DNA of 39,272 nucleotides from Methanoculleus sp. UBA430 (GTDB lineage Archaea > Halobacteriota > Methanomicrobia > Methanomicrobiales > Methanoculleaceae). Position 1 is the first letter of the stretch, and each line of letters begins with the position of its first letter. The DNA lies in assembly GCF_002506585.1 (NCBI RefSeq), contig NZ_DAXW01000014.1, positions 1,898 through 41,169 of the forward strand, read 5' to 3'. Below the pieces are notes generated by a model that had not been told where the DNA came from, searched no databases, and worked only from the letters and a program-made list of their open reading frames with translations. A program made the translations under genes and the position numbers. Below are positions 36,926 to 39,272 of this stretch, piece by piece.

Positions 36926-37565
36926 GACGTCTCCTCAATCCTCTAATTTGGTCTGGTCTTCGGCGGCCTCGGGTTTCGGTAAGTGCGACTCGCGACGTTC
37001 CAATCAGAATGACCCTCCTGCAGTACACGAGTCCGAGATGATTGGGCTTCTCGGGTACAAGAGTCTGAACACTGCCGGATTTTATTTTAAGCACACGCAG
37101 TGACCGGAGCGAGAGAAAATTCCCATGCAGTGGACCGTGGGGGATTCGCCATTAGGGGAACGACGCTCCGGAGAACGACTGTCCGTAGGACAGGAGTTTG
37201 AGAAGACCGGAGGTCTTCGAAGAGCGGAGTTCGAGCACCGAAGGTGCGAGGAGGGGCTGACGAGGAGTGCGATGCTCCGAAGGAGCGGAGCTTGAGCACC
37301 GACAGGTGCGAGGGGGGCATGCCCCCTCCCCTGTCTCTCCCTCATAAGACTATATCTGTAACCCCCCCACCGCCCGCGCTTCGCGCTCCTCCCGCCCCCG
37401 GAGGGGGGCGGGCAGTGCGTGGCGATAACCGGGGGGAAGCCGTGCACGGTTCTTCCAGGGATCTCTCTATGCAGTGGACCGTGGAGGGTGCGCACCTGTC
37501 GGTGCTCACGCTCCTGCCCCCGCGCCTAATGGTGCTCAAGTTCCGTTCCTCTGGAACGTCGCACC
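36926..37565. repeat. Noncoding region with a series of variable-stem hairpin repeats
   Basis: These 640 bp have no gene but much structure. Between 37179 and 37309 five short hairpins follow each other: CTGTCC-GTA-GGACAG (37179-37193), GAAGACC-GGA-GGTCTTC (37202-37218), GCACC-GAA-GGTGC (37235-37247), GCTCC-GAA-GGAGC (37274-37286) and GCACC-GACA-GGTGC (37296-37309). Linkers such as GGAGTTTGAG, GGAGTTCGAG and GGAGCTTGAG separate them. On the other strand the same kind of unit occurs at 37492-37505 and 37545-37557. A 16-bp direct repeat, ATGCAGTGGACCGTGG, occurs at 37125-37140 and 37469-37484 and roughly brackets the series. Stems differ but stay paired. Confidence 0.8.
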
Positions 37566-38300
37566 CTACGGCCCGTCGCACCCTTCAATCCTCTCCGGAT
37601 GCGTATAGACCGCCATCTCCGGCGTCCCGGCAGAACCGACGATGGCAAGGCCGGTCTCTTCCGCAACCTCCACGGCAAGCGCGGTCGGGGGACCGGTGGA
37701 GACCAGCACCGGGATGTTTGCGACGAGGCACTTCCTGACCATCTCGGAGGTGACCGTCCCGGTGCCGACGGCAACCGTCCGGGAGAAGTCAAGACCGTCA
37801 CGCAGCCCTCGACCGATCACCCTGTCGAGGGCGTTGTGCCGGTCGATGTCCTCGGAGCGGGCGGCGATGTGGCCGCCGTCGATGAGGGCGATCACCTCGA
37901 TCATGCCGGGCGCGGGGAGGGCGGTGACGGCTTTTTCGAGCTCCGGGATGGAGACCGTACGATCGGAGTGGATCGCGGGCAGTTTCTGGGTGTCGATGTA
38001 GGAGACGGCCCCCCCGCACCCCGAGAGGATGGTCTTTTTTACGCTGACCCGCTTGAAGATGTTCGTCGTGAGGACGCTTATCCGGTTCTCCTCGACCCTG
38101 ACCGACTCGATCTCGTCCGCGCTCCGGATGATCTCTTCGGTGTAGAGGTAGCCGGTGACGAAGTCTTGAAGTCCGGTCGGGCTCAGGATCACCGTCGTCA
38201 GGTGCCGGCCGTTGACGAAGATCGCCACCGGCGCCTCCTCGGCGGCATCCAGGGCGATCTTTCCGCCGCCAATGCGGATGCAGGCAATTTTCTTGAACAT
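37566..38300 (-). CDS. fdhD: FdhD-family formate dehydrogenase accessory sulfurtransferase
   Basis: A 244-residue FdhD-family protein, which passes sulfur from a cysteine desulfurase to the molybdenum or tungsten cofactor of formate dehydrogenase, an enzyme that formate-using methanogens need. Family blocks are VTGYLYTEEIIRSADEI, ILSGCGGAVSYID, SEDIDRHNALDRVIG and TGTVTSEMVRKCLVANIPVLVS. The usual Cys-x-x-Cys loop is reduced to one Cys here (Cys95 in SGCGGA). It lies 122 nt downstream of the VOC gene on the same strand. The nearby desulfurase fusion could supply the sulfur, but that link is a guess. Confidence 0.95.
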   Translation of the reverse strand: MFKKIACIRIGGGKIALDAAEEAPVAIFVNGRHLTTVILSPTGLQDFVTGYLYTEEIIRSADEIESVRVEENRISVLTTNIFKRVSVKKTILSGCGGAVSYIDTQKLPAIHSDRTVSIPELEKAVTALPAPGMIEVIALIDGGHIAARSEDIDRHNALDRVIGRGLRDGLDFSRTVAVGTGTVTSEMVRKCLVANIPVLVSTGPPTALAVEVAEETGLAIVGSAGTPEMAVYTHPERIEGCDGP

Positions 38301-38422
38301 AGGTCCTCACTTCACGTATGCCGGACGCGTCGCCGGATCACTCCGGGGCGGGATCGATTCTCTGGAGAGATCGTGCACGGGAGAGGACTAGACGATACCG
38401 GTGGTCGTCCCCGGCGCACCGT

Positions 38423-38887
38423 TCATGCACACTGCCGGACGAACTCCTCGGGCATCGAGGTGCGCCGTGCGGTCTCTTCGACCGAGAACCCTCTCGCAAG
38501 GAACCTCCTTACCACGCTCTCCATGGGTTCCCCGACCTCGATGATATGCATATCGGGGTCGTAGAGCCTGACGGCCCGCTGCCCCCAGGGCTGCTCTACC
38601 ACGCCGTGGACGTACTTCACGGAGTCCATCCCGTTGAGCCGTTCAAGAAAGGCGTCCAGGTCGTCCTCCTCGAAGTAGAGTTCAGCGTTCTTCGGCCCCC
38701 GAAGGATATCGTCCTCATCGACGCCGATGAGATCCGCAAAATGCGACCGGAGGTGGATCGCAAAGCCGCCCTCGAACGACACGTTCTCGCCGAGATCGTA
38801 GCCGACCTTCTGGCCCAGCACCTCCTCATAGAAGGCCCTGGAGACCTCCATGTCACGAACAACAATAAGCGGGCACACAAACTTCAT
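38423..38887 (-). CDS. VOC (glyoxalase/bleomycin resistance) family protein
   Basis: A 154-residue protein made of two VOC beta-alpha-beta-beta-beta modules: PLIVVRDMEVSRAFYEEVLG, then ELYFEEDDLDAFLERLN and VRLYDPDMHIIEVGEP, with the closing Glu of the usual metal site. VOC proteins include glyoxalase I, dioxygenases and drug-binding proteins; the substrate cannot be told. A 35-residue helical tail (MESVVRRFLARGFSVEETARR) follows. The start at 38887 is chosen because the longer frame upstream does not look like protein of this family. Confidence 0.9.
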   Translation of the reverse strand: MKFVCPLIVVRDMEVSRAFYEEVLGQKVGYDLGENVSFEGGFAIHLRSHFADLIGVDEDDILRGPKNAELYFEEDDLDAFLERLNGMDSVKYVHGVVEQPWGQRAVRLYDPDMHIIEVGEPMESVVRRFLARGFSVEETARRTSMPEEFVRQCA

Positions 38888-39272
38888 ACGTATTCTGCTC
38901 CGTATCCCGGGCGTTCGCCGGTAACTCCCGCATGAGACAGACGGCCCCACAACCCATCGGGCCTCCGGCTGCTCCTGATAATCCCGTAGGAGGTTGTGAT
39001 AGTTCAGTCTTTTGATTGCCGGTTCTCCCGCTGTGCAGAGAAAAATCCATGCAAAAACGTCGGTAAAAGCACAGAAGAGGTTTTTGCGGCTGTCCGGCAG
39101 CGGGAGAGAGCGTCGCTCTCTCCCCCACCTCCGGGCGTTGCCTGGAGCCTTAGCACCCCGACACGGGCGCAAATGAGGTTTTTATGGAACTCAAGTAGGT
39201 TGGTTAACGGGCGTTAGACGCCCGGCCGGTTCCGGCCGGGCGCATCCTTTGCTCGAACTCCGCCTGCCCCGA
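38888..39272. other. Intergenic region with strong hairpins
   Basis: No gene is supported in these 385 bp. A perfect 10-bp stem with a 3-base loop lies at 39102-39124 (GGGAGAGAGC-GTC-GCTCTCTCCC). At 39208-39242 two hairpins share sequence and exclude each other: CGGGCG-TTAGA-CGCCCG (39208-39224) and an 11-bp stem with a TT loop (39219-39242). They may be a terminator or attenuator, or the end of a mobile element cut by the window edge. The last bases (GCTCGAACTCCGCC) recall the linker of the hairpin repeats. Confidence 0.6.

Overview
The window looks like chromosome from a GC-rich methanogenic archaeon, probably Methanomicrobiales and close to Methanoculleus; this is inferred from gene content, since no rRNA is present. 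Archaeal signs are an Orc1/Cdc6 initiator gene, TATA-type promoters about 26 nt upstream of predicted starts (some apparently leaderless), start and stop codons overlapping as ATGA, and genes typical of formate-using methanogens (fdhD, a PiT/DUF47 phosphate pair, and a PP-loop sulfurtransferase-like domain fused to a cysteine desulfurase).

Left part (1-12055): a complete type I-C CRISPR-Cas locus. A 62-repeat array lies at 1-4082, its leader at 4083-4376, and a single minus-strand operon runs cas3-cas5c-cas8c-cas7-cas4-cas1-cas2 towards the array. The cas8c gene has a clear internal Shine-Dalgarno and Met that would yield the separate small subunit Cas11c. There is no cas6, as expected when Cas5c cuts the crRNA.

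Middle part (12168-29632): an accessory island rich in defence and mobile-element genes. It opens with a decayed 3' fragment of a PiT transporter gene. A plasmid- or virus-like module follows: two small unknown proteins and a 930-residue AEP primase-helicase. Next come a Panacea/SocA-like protein coupled to a PIN nuclease that seems to start at CTG, a broken RhuM gene, an IS200/IS605-type remnant, and an EVE-domain protein. The island ends in a tightly coupled type I restriction-modification operon (hsdM, a DUF1016/YhcG-type nuclease, hsdS, an internally deleted DUF4062/AAA-4 relative, hsdR, a DUF45 metallopeptidase).

Right part (29768-39272): mostly core-like genes. These are a frameshifted Orc1/Cdc6 gene, the PiT transporter with its DUF47 regulator, a small unknown protein behind an operator-like palindrome, a single-pass exported protein, the 879-residue fusion of a PAPS-reductase-like PP-loop domain with a cysteine desulfurase, FdhD, and a VOC-family protein. 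The noncoding DNA at 16020-16150 and 37120-37560 carries an unusual series of short hairpins whose stems differ while loops and linkers are kept. This is the least explained structure in the window, together with the primase module and the PP-loop/desulfurase fusion.
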